Source of the DNA: Ricordea florida
Lineage: Eukaryota; Cnidaria; Anthozoa; Corallimorpharia; Ricordeidae
Length of the DNA: 64,000 nucleotides
NCBI GenBank assembly: GCA_949710005.1
Contig: OX453276.1
Location: 13,341,633-13,405,632 of the forward strand
Direction: 5' to 3'
Position numbers and translations under genes: made by a program. The notes under the pieces were generated by a model. That model ran no database searches. It saw nothing but the letters and a program-made list of their open reading frames with translations, and was not told the origin of the DNA. Positions 21,356-33,871 of this stretch are shown piece by piece (position 1 is the first letter of the stretch; every line of letters begins with the position of its first letter).

Positions 21356-22399
21356 TTGGATACTGCTGTAGAGCTGACTGAGAATGTGCAGCAAAGTGAA
21401 TCCGAACAACAGCTGAGAGATGTGTTGATGTCACTGAGAAGTTATGGTACGACAGCGCAGCAAATCCATTGGCTACAGCAGTTTCAGTGGCACATCCTCC
21501 GTGTATCGCATGGCCCAGAACTTCTTGCTAGGATGGATGAGCAAGGTCTTTATGTGTTTCCTACACATCATCTGGAATGGGAACGTAATAAAGCTAAGTT
21601 ATTGGAGTGCAACAAACAGCCAAACCATCCAGTAGCAAAGATCAAGGCGGTTAACAATGGCAGACATGCACAAAAGGCTGACAGTAATAAAGCAGGAGGA
21701 TTGTTACCTCTACTATATCTTTGCCGGGACAGCAAAGTTATGTTGGTAGTAAACTTAAAGGCTGATTGGGGTTTGTACAATGGAGCTGTTGGCACAGTTG
21801 TTGACATTGTGTACAAACAAGGCTGTAGACCTACTGATGATTCTATACCGCTACCTGATGTTGTGTTTGTACGATTTCCAGGTTACAAGGGTCCACCTTA
21901 CATGGATGAAGATCCGAGCCTTATGCCAATTGTACCTGTAAGTCGGTCCACTGACTGTACATGTCGATGCAAGCGTCTCCAGGTTCCATTAAGGCTGTCA
22001 TGGGGAACTACAATCCACAAGTGCCAAGGGATGACTGTAGGCACTGGCAAGGCATTTAGGTATGTTGTGATTCACCCTAGAAAGCATGACTTTGAAGCAA
22101 AGAATCCAGGAGCTCTCTTTGTGGCATTGTCAAGAGCGAAATCAGCAGGTGGACAAGGCATAGATCCTGACTTTGCATTTCATGAAGACATTCTCATAAA
22201 TAATGACAGATTCAGGCCTGTCACCACTCCAACTACCCGGGCAAGAGCAGTGGAAATGGAACGACTGCATGTGTTAGCAACTCAGTGTCAGCAAAGAGAG
22301 GACTTGGCACCAGCTTATTTGGAGGATACTTTTTCTCAACTGGTGTATCTCTTGAGATTGTATTTGAGTGATATTTCTTACGTCTACAGCATGCTTTAA
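21341..22399 (+). pseudogene. Helitron Pif1-like helicase, C-terminal half
   Basis: Continues the helicase with PTHHLEWERNKAKL, LKADWGLYNGAVGTVVDIVY, then motif V WGTTIHKCQGMTV and motif VI LFVALSRAKSAGGQGI, all in the usual Pif1 order. The C-terminus (VYLLRLYLSDISYVYSML) differs from that of the diverged copy of the same segment at 22596-22765. The original tail may therefore have been replaced. Confidence 0.8.
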
Positions 22400-22413
22400 T
22401 TAGCTTATATGGC

Positions 22414-23220
22414 CGTTGACCTCTGGTCATTCTGTGGTTATTCTGCATTCAGGCTTGGTGGCTGAGGGCCTGTTTGGCCATGCATAGCAAATAAAATAGT
22501 AGTTATGCTGTAATCAGCCTCTGTCGCTGAGGGCTTGTGTGGCCATGCATAACAAATAAAAGGTCCGTTATGCTGTAATCAGCCTTGGTGGCTGAGACAT
22601 TCGTATGACAGATCCAAGCGTGTGGACACTCCAACCACCCAGATTAGAGCAGTGGAAATGGAAAGATTGCATGTCTTGGCCAGCCAGTGTCAACAGCAGT
22701 AGGATTTAGCACCAGCATATCATGACGAAACCTTTCTCAGACTGGTAGAGCGGTCTCAGTCGCGAGGCTGTAATTGAACCACATCTCAAACAGTAATTTG
22801 TATTATTGATTGTGCACCACCTAGTACCTGTAAGGTATAGTCAACCTATAATGTAACTAATTTTGTAGCAGCTTGTTAAGCTTATAACAGCACATTATAT
22901 TCCTAATACTTATGCTGTAATAATCTTGTGTGGTCAAGGGCCTGTGCAAGGCCATTCACGGCAGAAGCAGAGTTACACTGTAATCAGCCTGAGTGGTTAA
23001 GGACCTCTGTGGTCATGAATAACAAAAAAAGGTTATGCTGTAATCAACCTGGGTGGTTGAGGACCTGTGTGGTCATGCATAACACAAAACAGGATGGTTA
23101 TGCTGTAATCAGCCTGAGTAGCTGAAAGCCTGTGTGGCCATGCATAACAAATGAAAGGATTGTTTTGTTCCAATCACCTTATGTGGCTGAGGTCCTGTTT
23201 GATGATTGACATCAAATGAA
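22414..23220 (+). repeat. ~75-bp tandem repeats downstream of the Helitron
   Basis: Six or more imperfect units of the type GTTATGCTGTAATCAGCC-TGGTGGCTGAGG-CCTGTGTGGCCATGCATAACAAA, at about 22447, 22505, 22570, 22975, 23035 and 23100. The array is interrupted by a diverged copy of the helicase C-terminal coding segment. It probably belongs to the Helitron 3' region; the exact element end was not found. Confidence 0.7.
22596..22765 (+). pseudogene. Diverged duplicate of the helicase 3' coding segment
   Basis: Aligns with 22190-22345 (for example RAVEMERLHVLA and then CQQ.DLAPAY), with a stop (TAG) replacing a codon after CQQQ. A separate tail follows, ending ERSQSRGCN and a stop. It lies inside the tandem repeat array, so the Helitron 3' end appears to be partly duplicated. 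Confidence 0.65.
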
Positions 23221-23229
23221 AGGTAGTGA

Positions 23230-24160
23230 AAGTGCAGTCTCTGTCAGTATGTGCGAGGTCACTTGGTCATTGCCCGGCTACAAGGAGTGAAGGTGGTGCC
23301 TTCATGAAACCTCCGCCTTTTGAGCGGCTAATACACGGTGAGGTCTGGAATGAGATCTTCAAAAATGCTGTGGGGGACTGGGAAACCATAGTAATGTGTG
23401 ATGTCATCTATGTTTGTGGCATCAACCACACAGCCTTGTCATCTTCATGAAGTACATGTACAGCAGCGATACAGTAGAACCTTGATTATATACCTAGTTT
23501 CATATCATGCCAGGCATAATTCTGTTGAAATAGCTGACCATTTGTTTTTTTTTTCTATAAATCTTGACATTCCATCAGTATATATCATAAGAAACACAAA
23601 CATTACTTGACCTCTTTGGATACTAATCTCCTCTTACGGTTCCAATAGTATCTCTTACTAGTTCACTACCTTCACTCCTGATAGATATACCTGCACTTGA
23701 AGATAAAATTTGTATTCCCATGTGTCCATGTTATGCCCCCTATATATTTTTTGTTTTCCGTAAAGATTTTCAAAATGAAATTGATGATGTCTTAAGTTTG
23801 AAAAAAGCATTATCCTGGGAGAGGAGAAAGCTTTATCCTAAAATCTCTGACTGGTGCATGATCACTGGTGATCAACTCTCAGTTACAACCACTAAATTGA
23901 ATTAAACAGCTGGTTGCTTTCAAGATATTCAACAATGTTAGAATTGTTAATATTTTTGGGTTTTGACTGTAGCTGATACTAGAAGCTGTTGTTTATTCGT
24001 TTATGGAAATTGAAGTTTAAGAAACTGTTCAATATTTTTGGAAATTACACTCTGCTTATTCTTTGAACAAAAGGAAAATTACAAATTTTATTATAAAACT
24101 GCATTACGTTAAAATAACTTGTACTCCACAAAACAACCTCAAAGATATTTGTACTGAGCG
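23230..24160. other. Stretch without supported gene
   Basis: Only short ORFs without coding character, and no clear inverted termini. I see nothing further in it. Confidence 0.5.
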
Positions 24161-24164
24161 GTAA

Positions 24165-24741
24165 CCCTTAATATGCTAAACTTACTGAAAAAAACACGAT
24201 TTTTTAACCATTAAATTTCTCTAAACTTTGCCAGAAATGCGCTTTCTTACATTGCATTAAGATTTTGAGGAAGATTACATGTAAAAATGTACAATATTTT
24301 ACTTTGGCGCATGCACATAAGCCAAAATTTGCACTTTTGTTTTTTGCTGAACTGTTCCGATTTTCTTCCTCGCTGCGTTGCTTTTCGTTTTTCTACGCTT
24401 TCTTATTCTCTCTACCTTCTACACTGTACATCCTTTCTTTTGACCTGAAAAGTTTCAATCTTAAGCTATGAAAAGTTGTGGAAAAGACACCATGATCAAG
24501 TGTACGTATATTGGCCTGTTTCACCACCACTTTGGCACCAAACACTGATACGTTTTTTTTTCGATAAGTTCTGTCAGAATGCAGTCGATCGTCAAAATGG
24601 ACAGTCCTGTGGAAAGATCTATCCAACCGGTATTAGTTGCATATCACAAGAATCTGCTGATGTGCAAATTGGTGGCCTCACAAGTGATTGAATGGACATT
24701 CCTCCAAATCCCGGAATAATCCGGACTTAGCATATTAAGGG
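24165..24741. mobile_element. Short element with CCCTTAATATGCTAA termini
   Basis: Inverted 15-bp termini CCCTTAATATGCTAA (left 24165, right end 24741). TTAA follows on the right (24742-24745) and GTAA lies on the left, a likely mutated TTAA. The size (577 bp) and TTAA target fit a piggyBac-type non-autonomous element. No functional ORF. Confidence 0.65.
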
Positions 24742-24974
24742 TTAATATTCACTAACATCAAAGTCAGCCTTTTGAAAGATAAAGCATTGGACATTATAAA
24801 ATGTTTGAGTAATTGTGCGCACTGTGATTGGTGAGGTCGAGTTCATTATAGCTCCATAAAGCTGCTTTATTGAGTTATAATTTGCACCCTACTTACGTAA
24901 TGAGTTTGAGCGCGTACTATTCCCATAGCATTTTATAAAAAAAAAAGAAAAAATAGAAAACTTCATCCTCGTGT

Positions 24975-25110
24975 ATTGTTGAGTTATATAAGCACTTGGG
25001 ATTTTTTAAGAACACTTGACAAGTGCACTCGGCTGTGCCTCGTGCTTCTCTATGCACTTATCTCGTGTTCTTAAAAATCCCTGCATGGTTATATAACTCA
25101 ACAATGCACT
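24975..25110. repeat. Hairpin/foldback
   Basis: Arms of about 50 bp (TTGTTGAGTTATATAAGCAC and TTAAGAACACTTGACAAGTGCA versus their complements near 25045-25107) surround a short loop. Confidence 0.7.
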
Positions 25111-26257
25111 CAGATGCACTTTTTATTTCGTTAATAAATATCTCATTAGACACTTTAATAGAGTGTAGTAATGAGGTACATTTTTACTTGTCATGTGTCA
25201 TTTTTTCTCGTCCTCAGTGCTTGCCAAAATACTGTAAGAGTTGTACACTTTTCTTATTTATGTTTTTAGACCTGGTTTTTGAAATGAATTCCCAACCCTT
25301 CCTGACTATGCAAAAATGTGTAACTAAAACGTTTGGAATTCTAGGGAACTTCTGAGGGAAGAAAACGAACGTATTTGTTTAGCTTCCAATTCACAGAAAT
25401 TCTTAAGGATTTCAAACAATTTCAAGTCATGCATGTGTCATCAATTTTAAAGGATTAAAAAATTCTAAGAAATTAGCTCAATTAACGTTGAGTTGCAGAT
25501 GCAAACGAATCCACGTCTTATAGCCTGGAATTTCTGGGAATTCAAAGTAAGAAAACATAAAAGTATATCATTTTACTATAAAGCAATTGTTTAGTCAACA
25601 CTAATCAGAAGCAAAGAAGTGCATTATTAAACGTGTGGAACCACATCTAACAATGAGTCCGAAGTAACAATAGTCAGAACTAAACAAAGAAAACAATGGA
25701 TTTAGTGTCTAATAGTATTTGAAAGTTTGGTTAATACTACTGGTTAAGTAAAATCGCTCAAAGCTGATGTCATTGGTGTTTTTAGTTTGCAATCTCACCT
25801 CCCATTCTCCTTTATATTGTAAATGAAGTGAGACTGTCCACCCTTCATACTCTCGAAAACCTTCGCAAACAAACAGAGTTCCTGATATGTTTCATTCTCG
25901 CCATTTATTTCTTTAAAAACGTTGAAAATTTCACGAGGATAAGAGATCGCGATATTCGAGTCATGAGACCACAGTTGCAGGTTCCAGCGGATATCTGTAA
26001 AAATAGACCAATCACGTTACACGAATGTACACATGTGACTATCGCCATATTGAATTTCTAATGAGAGTTTACATGTTTTGCTCCAGCATGCATGCAAGGT
26101 TATCTTCCATTGGACAGGAAAAGTAGAGGGGGATACAAGTGCATGGTTATGGTTCAAACAGAGGGAAGACACCTGCTGGAAAAACCACATACACAGGTAG
26201 CGAAGTATAAAAGGTTCAATTGAGCTAAACATTGACTCCAGTTTATGCTTTGCAAGA

Positions 26258-26345
26258 GCCTAATTTGTATTTCAGTTGGTTAGAGCACCCAACCAATATC
26301 TGGCAGGCCATGGGTTTGATTTCTTTCAGGGATTCAGATCTTGTA
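26258..26345 (+). repeat. Degenerate tRNA-derived SINE head
   Basis: TTTCAGTTGGTTAGAGCACC resembles an RNA polymerase III A box, and GGGTTTGATTTC, about 45 bases on, resembles a B box (GGTTCGANTCC). The stem complementarity is too poor for a working tRNA. Similar tRNA-like SINE heads are common in animal genomes. Confidence 0.5.
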
Positions 26346-26547
26346 CTTGTTCCATCATAGTTAGATCGTTTATTATTCTTACTGCCAATAGTTAATGATT
26401 TGGTTGTGTTACATTTTTACTGAGATCTCACTGATTTCCATACTATGAAAAACAGCAACTAGAAATGTGCTTCAAAAGCTCCTGTCAGTAATATTGGATT
26501 TCATTTACAAAACATTAAGTATTGAACTCTTCGAAAGAAAATATTTA

Positions 26548-26820
26548 ACAATTATTCGCCGAAGGCGAAGTGATTCTCGGTGAATATTCACCAAGAATCA
26601 CTGAGCCTGAGGCGAATAATTGTTTTAGAATAAATACACAGGTGATTATTTCAAAAAATAAGAGAAAAGCATTTTACAACGCGAAAAAGTTCTATTTCAT
26701 CAAAAGCGCGCGAACGACTGGCAGCCATTTTGTTCGTCGAGGTGATTATCGGCTGAAAATACGAGATAGCGAGCCAATCAGAGCGTGCGATTTTGTATAA
26801 TCACCTGAGTATTTATACTA
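26548..26820. repeat. Foldback element with internal palindrome
   Basis: A palindrome of about 85 bp (AACAATTATTCGCC...GGCGAATAATTGTT) is followed by a second inverted pair (TACACAGGTGATTAT versus ATAATCACCTGAGTAT). MITE-like, no coding. Confidence 0.65.
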
Positions 26821-27045
26821 AAAGTTTTTATACAAACCCTTGCAAATAGCATCTTTGTAGAACAACTCCACTCGAAGGCAAAAGTCCTGTTTGCATACAT
26901 TTAATGTTGTGAGTTTGGGATTGTTGGAAAAACTTCGCATTCCCACTTTTATTTTTTGGTATGACTGTTCGCCATATTGTTACTATTCTTTTGTGCTTCT
27001 GGCAGATGAATATTCATTAAATACTATATGAGCATTGATGGATCA

Positions 27046-27999
27046 TAAAGGTCACTACACACGAGGGGACCGGTTGCAGGGACTTGTCCCTGTAGAGTTT
27101 ACACGATGGAATGAGTCGCAGGGACCGGTCCCTTGAAGGGTTCACACGCTGGGACCTGTTTCACAGCAGAATAGCAGTATTTATGACGTTTTCAATATAT
27201 AAAACAAGATTATCACCTTGTGGAGATGGAAAATTATCGTTATTATTATTCCTATTATTATTCATATCTGATCGTCCTTACTGGACTGTGTGCAACAATT
27301 GTTTTAAAAACATGGAATGTTGACATTGTTCGAAATCCACTCCTACTTTATAATTTTGATATCAGGTTTCCTTTCAGTGTTTTTATACCTGAAAAAAATA
27401 AATAAATTGCATCATTTCATCAAAAACTGCAAAAGTATAGTATTCTCCAGGCTAGCTGAAAAAAACATCCGATCAAATTTGCGTAACATTAACTGGATGT
27501 CACACATTCTCTTCATGAAATGGGGCAAAAACATGCTAGCGACAGCTAGCGAGAAAATTTGGCGGGAAATTTGTTTTCATCGAGTAAAAATGGCTTCCGG
27601 AGCTGTGAAGAAAAAGACTGTTGCTCCTGATGATGATGCAAGACAAAGAATTGCCGGTTTCTTATGAACGAAGAATCAATTACCATTCGTGTACTGGTGA
27701 CGCTCCAATCTTCAATATTAGTGGCAACAGTCTTTTCAGTAGTATTCTGTTCAATCTGTTCACTACCCTGTTCAGGCATTGCCATCTTCAAACACGAACG
27801 TGCAGAATTGTGGGAGCTTAAAATGCTAATCAGCGACTGGTCCCACGAATTCAAACCAGTTTGGATTCGTGGGACGGATTTCGGGGACCAAAATTCAGTC
27901 CCTGCGACCGAATTTTTGACGAAAATTGGCCTGTTCACACGATGGGAATTGGTCCCCGAGACCAGTCCCTGCGACTAGTCCACTCGTGTGCCGCGACCT
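27046..27999. mobile_element. ~950-bp DNA element with inverted ends
   Basis: The left end AAGGTCACTACACACGAG and right end CTCGTGTGCCGCGACCTT are inverted, and CAGGGAC/GTCCCTG motifs recur near both ends (27088-27150 and 27890-27975). Short ORFs inside have no recognised domain. The superfamily is not assigned; a target duplication was not clear. Confidence 0.65.
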
Positions 28000-28204
28000 T
28001 AACCTGTGATCAAAACATATCGGCAGATGAGTGTTTACAAGATAATTCAGCTTCAACATGTGTATTAAGTGACCACAGGAAAATTTACATTACATATAGC
28101 TTTGAGGTAACCGCTGTACAGTAAAGTATTAAAACACAAATTGTGATCTTTCCTGCAATTTATTGTAACTGAACAAAATAGTTACAATGTAAATGTAATT
28201 ATTA

Positions 28205-28460
28205 TATCTCTCAGTTAGTACGCGCGCTGTGATTGGTCAATTTAGCGGGCCATACTTCACTGTACGGCCCGCTAAATTTTGTTTTGGTCGCCAAAATGAC
28301 TCCAGAGATATAATAAATATCTTATTAACCTCATTTTCTCGGTCCGTACTGTAAAATACGGATCCTCGTTTTTTCCCGACGATTTATGGCCCGCGTGCTT
28401 CGCGCTTGGGCCATAAATCGACGGAAAAAAACTCAGTCCGTATTTTACAGTACAGACCTC
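28205..28460. repeat. Two adjacent hairpins, one ~115 bp
   Basis: At 28341-28457 a near-perfect hairpin pairs CCGTACTGTAAAATACGGA with its complement, and GATTTATGGCCC with GGGCCATAAATC, around a CGCG-rich loop. At 28235-28285 TTTAGCGGGCC pairs with GGCCCGCTAAA. Probably a foldback MITE. Confidence 0.75.
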
Positions 28461-29404
28461 AAACTCGATTAATAAGAGGTATATATTAATTAATGGTTAT
28501 AAATGTAGAAGATGTTTTTTGCATTTGCATTATCTTCTTTGTCCCGCTTCTTTTTTTCTGGATGAAAAGAAAAATAAAATTCAAAATTTCATTTACTTCT
28601 TTTAAATATGAATGTTTCATTTTCTCACATAGCATTCACTGTGAACTTTAAAAAGCAAGAGGTTTACAAGCAAACTCTTTTGAGCAGTCAATAATTTTTT
28701 TTATGCTTTGACATGCCTTATCAAGTTATGTGCACCAGGAAGTTTGGAGAGTACCAAACAATTAATGAAGAGTTGCTCAGAATTAGTATGACCTGTTTTC
28801 ATGTAAGCCTACAAAAGCTATTACAATAAGATTGCCTTAATGTTGTTGTTATAAATGTGACAGATATCTGTAAGTATACATGTAAAAACTTTACCTTTTT
28901 TGCTCTTTTCAAGAGGCCTTTTCTGCCTTTGTCGGGGGATAGGGCACAAATATTGTTTGTGCCCGCTCCCCCCGCATCTGTAACATTTCAGGGTATTGTC
29001 TATGAGAAAAGTAAGAAAAATAATACTTCAATTAGTATTTTCTATAGCTTTTTTCTTTTATTATATGGCTGAATCTGTGGCCAGGCACCCTGAAGCAGAT
29101 CCTGTGTTCTGATTGGTTACCCAAGCAGGCAGGATGAACCCATCTTGCCAACCAAGGATTTCCCACATTTGCTACAAGAAAACAATTTCTTTTTGGTCAT
29201 GTAATTAATATTTAATTGACCAAGCTTGTTCAGTAAAGATGGTTGGAATTGGGCTCATTCTTTTTTGTGTTCACCTTGTGTTAACCTTGACTTCATCTCA
29301 GTCCATAAAATTTGGGAAAAGAAATTGGCGAATATCCAGGCAACTTCATCCCACACTTGCTCAATAATGTCATGTTGAATTCTTTTCTGACTGACAAGGT
29401 TTGT

Positions 29405-29622
29405 ATCACCGCTAAATGTAATAAACAATGCTAAATGTAATACCAACCGTAAATGTAATAAGAAATAACTCTAAATGTAATACCAACCACAAATGTAATA
29501 AAAATCAACCCTAAATGTAATAACTTACCCAACTGTAAATGTAATACAATTTAACACTAAATGTAATAAGTCGATCAACCATAAATGTAATACAAGTTAA
29601 CCTCAAATGTAATAATAATAAT
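29405..29622 (+). repeat. Ten-copy AAATGTAATA array
   Basis: Ten copies of AAATGTAATA, mostly preceded by CT or CNT and separated by 10-15 variable bases. The array leads directly into an (ATA)n tract that marks the 3' end of the LINE on the opposite strand. Confidence 0.75.
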
Positions 29623-29629
29623 AATAATA

Positions 29630-31005
29630 ATAATACTTTTATTTATATAGCGCTATTTCTATTGCTAACCAATAGCGCTTTACAAATTGTTTTCAATTAA
29701 AAAAAATAGAAATCTATATTCAAAAATTACAATTTATATATAATAGAAAATAAAAAATCAATTAAAAGAATAAAAATACACTGAATTATAAAAAGATCTA
29801 ACTAAAAGCTTTCTTAAAAAGATGAGTCTTAAGTTTGCGCTTAAACTCTGGAATGCCATTGCATGATCGAATTTCTAAAGGTAAGGCATTCCAGAGTTGT
29901 GGCGAGGCTACGGAAAAAGCTCGACATCCATAGTTGCGCAAAGTATAACTAATGTCAACCAAGCGATGGCCATTCATGGAGCGTAAATTACGTCTCGGGA
30001 CATATCTCTTGATCATATCGGACAGATAAGTTGGGGCTAATCCCATCAAACACTTGAATGTCATAAGAAGCATCTTAAATATTACGCGCTCTTCTATAGG
30101 TAGCCAGTGAAGGTTGTAAAGTACCGGTGTGATATGTTCACATTTACGCGTAAGTGTCACAATCCGGGCTGCAACATTCTGGACATGCTGTAACTTCTTT
30201 AAAGATTGTTTAGGCAGTCCAAACAAAAGTGAATTGCAGAAATCTAATCTGGAAGATACAAATGCATGTATCAGCATTTCAGCAGTATGAAAACTTAAAT
30301 ATTTCCTAATGCGACTGATATTCCGAAGATGGTAGAAAGCTGACTTGCAAATAGCAGCAATGTGGTTATCCATGGACATAGATGTGTCGAAAATTACACC
30401 AATGTTTCTGGCTTTAGATGATAGACCGATTTCCTCATCACAGACTGAGATAGACATCAGTGGTGGGAGTGGACGATGGCGAGCCTTCAAGACAAGTAAT
30501 TCAGTCTTGTCCCTGTTCATCTTTAACATGTTTGCTGTCATCCAAGTATCGATGTCACGCACACAGGCTTCCATCGCCGCTTTAGCCATCTCAGGGGACG
30601 ATTTAAAAGTGAGATACAGCTGCGTATCATCAGCTTACAGGTGGAACTTGACCTGATGATACCTCATGATATCGCCTAATGGAGACGTGTAGAGCAGGAA
30701 TAGAATGGGTCCGAGGACACTACCCTGAGGTACACCACTGCGGAGCTCACGACGAGAAGACTGACTTCCATTTACTATCACGACTTGATGTCGGTCAGAC
30801 AGATATGAACGGAACCACTCCAAAGCGTTGTCCACGATACCAAACCATTGTGACAGACGATCTAATAGGATACGATGATCAACAGTATCAAATGCTGCTG
30901 AAAGGTCGAGTAGCAGCAAAATTACATAAGAGTTGTTATCAATTGCCCGAAGAATATCATCTTGAACTTTGATCATCGCTGTTTCAGTGCTGTGGTAATA
31001 ACAGT
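29630..31005 (-). pseudogene. 5'-truncated LINE (CR1/L2-like) reverse transcriptase
   Basis: The minus-strand frame from about 31005 contains STETAMIKVQDDIL, LLLDLSAAFDTVDHRILL (RT motif A, catalytic Asp) and GVPQGSVLGPILFLLY (motif B). At 30635-30637 TAA replaces the tyrosine of the YADD box (the frame continues ADDTQLY). The rest runs to FKRKLKTHLFKKAFS at 29798, typical of the C-terminus of CR1/L2-group elements. Endonuclease and N-terminal RT are absent, so it is a dead 5'-truncated copy. The 3' end has an (ATA)n tail. Clade assignment is by motif style only. Confidence 0.85.
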
Positions 31006-31009
31006 GTTA

Positions 31010-33400
31010 AAAGCTCCCTTACGGTTACCGGGCATCACTTGAAGTCTTGGTGATTTTTTTTAAACATTGTCAAGGTTCTGCGTAGTTCCAATCTAAGCTT
31101 CAATGCCGTAGCAAGGGGAGGGGCCGGGTGGGGCCAGGCCGTTTCAAGATACAGAGACAGTCGGTTTACTGTTTTGTAATTGACATTGCGAGCGTTATAC
31201 TCTCTTCAATGTGCACTGGTTTACTGAGACAGTGTAGGAAGTAAATAATTCGCGATATGCGTAAATCACAAATAGCTCTTGGAGAACGCTGGAAATAGCA
31301 TTTCTAAGCCTCTAGATTTACTACTACTACAGACAGTTAAGTAATAACTAGAGCAATATACGAATAAACCACTATATCTCTAATTAATTAAAAGACTACA
31401 GTGTGATATCTATCTTTTATGGATCTCCATAATAAAGAGCTGTGAAGCATCATTTCTATATGTGATGTTGATTACCTGGTTCCTCAGGAGAGGGGCATAT
31501 GTATGACACATGCCCCTTTCCATCACACTTGAAGCATTCTGAGAACAATAATTAAGATATCAATAAAGAAATTAGCAAATTCACATATTTATTGAAATAT
31601 ATCTGTACTGCATGAAGTAATAAAACAATTCAAAAGTATGTTCAACATTGTTTATGGCAGAAATAAAGTAAAATGTGAAGGTTGGTCAATTTTTTTGAGG
31701 GGGTGGGGGGATTATAACAAGTATGTGTGATGCAAAAGAAATGTTCAAATCCTTTTTCTATTATTATTTTGTAAGCTTTTGGGTAAATGAGGTAGTTCAC
31801 TGCTGTTTGTATATGTAAATAGTGTTAATGTAATTAGTTTTTAAAGCTAAATACTACGGACACTATAATTAAGTATTTCATTCATTCATTCATAATTTTC
31901 AGAATACCTGTTATACATAAAAATTGCTTTTCTGTGCAAAATGACAGTTGAGTTAGTTTGAATCTTTTTCTTCTCCTCGTATGCTAAAGGGGCCGCAGTA
32001 CGAATGTATACAATACATAATAATTTCATTTAACTTACTTTTTTGTGTCTTTCCTTTATTTTATGTAACATAATGGGTACATGAATGTCAAAGAAAGTTG
32101 GCTATTAACTACTTTTTAATCTTACTTTTAGAAATTATAATAATTTAAATTTTTGAATTGGTTTAATTTTAGATTTCCTATCAATTAAAATTTACATGCA
32201 AAAAATAACAACAAATAGGGGTTTTTCATTAAATGAAAACTCAATCACGCATATCGCCAACCACGGGAACCCAGGCTGGTTCCTCGGCGTGGTTCAGGGC
32301 AAAGCTTCTTTCCATAATGCAAAGTTTGCAACGCTAAAAGTGGTTTAAATATTTACATAGGAGACCCACCCCAAAAAGGGGAAACGAATTGTGGTTGCAG
32401 TGGAAGTCACCGCGTAAATCTCTCCAACATATTAAGTAGTATGGATGCATTCAAATACGTACTCCGTGGGACATGGCCTCTATTTTTTCATTGTCGCCCT
32501 CGTCCCCTAGCATATGAAGGTAAAAGAAAGAAGGAATAGCTTATAATGAATAGTTCTGTGACAGTCTAAAAAATTAATCTTCAAACCTAAAAAATGTTTT
32601 AAAAGAAAAAGAAACAATCCTAGGGAATATGGATGCATTAAATATATTAAATATATGAACGAGTTGCTGTAGATCTTTATCAGTTTAAGGGTTTTGTACT
32701 AGTAAAATTTAAACTTCAAACAAGTTCAAGAGCGTATTGTAGAATGCCACAAAAGAGACCACGGACACGAAATTCAATGTAATCAATTCAACCTCGAGTC
32801 TACAAAGCAATATTAAAACCGATCGTTTTTCAAACTAGTAGGTTCGTTAGGAGAGTTTGCTATAAATGTAGTCATTCTTATTTCAGTATCACCACACAGT
32901 ACGTAATAATAGTGATGATCCAAGAAGTTTACAGGAGACGTGTCACATAGTTACGTAGTTTCATGATGAATTTTACATCTTTCACATCAATATGATATGT
33001 TGCCCAACCGGCCATATTGCCAAAACAAGTTGTTGGAGAAACGACTGCTTAGAATTTAGATTTAAATATAAACCAACATATCAACTGCAGTACATTGGCA
33101 TTAAGTCTACCAGATTCTAATTTCATTATTATACTAATTCACTGTAGAGCGAAAACACTGACTGTTTTTTCATTGTTTAAGTGTGGGCAAGGAGTGTGGC
33201 TTCGTTAGCAACAAAAAAACTGGACGAAATGACCACAAACTTATTTCAACAAAGCAGTATTTTAAGTTCACATACCAGAACTTGTTACTGTTTCAGATTC
33301 ACTCTGCTAGTAATGAAAAAAAAATCAGTTCATAAAGATACTAACTTAAACTAAAGGCATTTCCTGTAAACTATGTTTTTTAAAAAGCTTAATAACTTGT
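31010..33400. other. Gene-poor AT-rich stretch
   Basis: No supported ORF. A few G-rich patches (near 31110 and 31700). Some possible minus-strand donor-like sites near 33250 and 33450 are too weak to build exons. Confidence 0.5.
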
Positions 33401-33712
33401 GTCTGTACTGCATTTAAAAAAGAGAAAGACAACACTACAAAAATGAAACTTCCCCTTACGTTTTCTTCGTGGCTTGCCATGTTTTTCCTTGCTGTGTAAT
33501 AGAAGATAACAAAAAAAATTATTGTTATGAAGATTCAACGAAAAAATATATGAAAATAAACGGGAAAAAATATTTTTTTTGCAAGGACTGCAACTCACCT
33601 ACACAGGCGACTGCACAGGCAAAGTGCACGACTTCGACACGAACCAAGAAAAATCCTTTTCTGTAGTGATTTTCCCGCCTTTTCCACGCGTCCTCGCATG
33701 ACGTCAACAGAG

Positions 33713-33740
33713 AGCGGGGGAGGGGAGGGGGGAGGCTGGG
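33713..33740 (+). other. G-rich tract with quadruplex potential
   Basis: Four G runs (5, 4, 6 and 3) with short loops, beside a CpG-rich segment. A possible G4 or promoter-proximal tract; no gene is tied to it. Confidence 0.4.
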
Positions 33741-33871
33741 CGCGATGAAGCGAGTGGATCAGGAAAGAACAACGTTAACATGGTCATCACATGTAAGTTG
33801 GTGTGAATAAGTGAAATTTTTCAGATTTTAGTCTAGCAGACATGTTTCTTTGTTTTCTGGTCGTGTTAACC

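Noticed and set aside
24476-24691. 71-codon ORF inside the 577-bp TTAA element
   Set aside because: No domain, no coding bias, and the element is too short to be autonomous.
26258-26345. Functional tRNA gene
   Set aside because: A- and B-box-like sequences are present but the cloverleaf stems do not pair; treated as a SINE relic.
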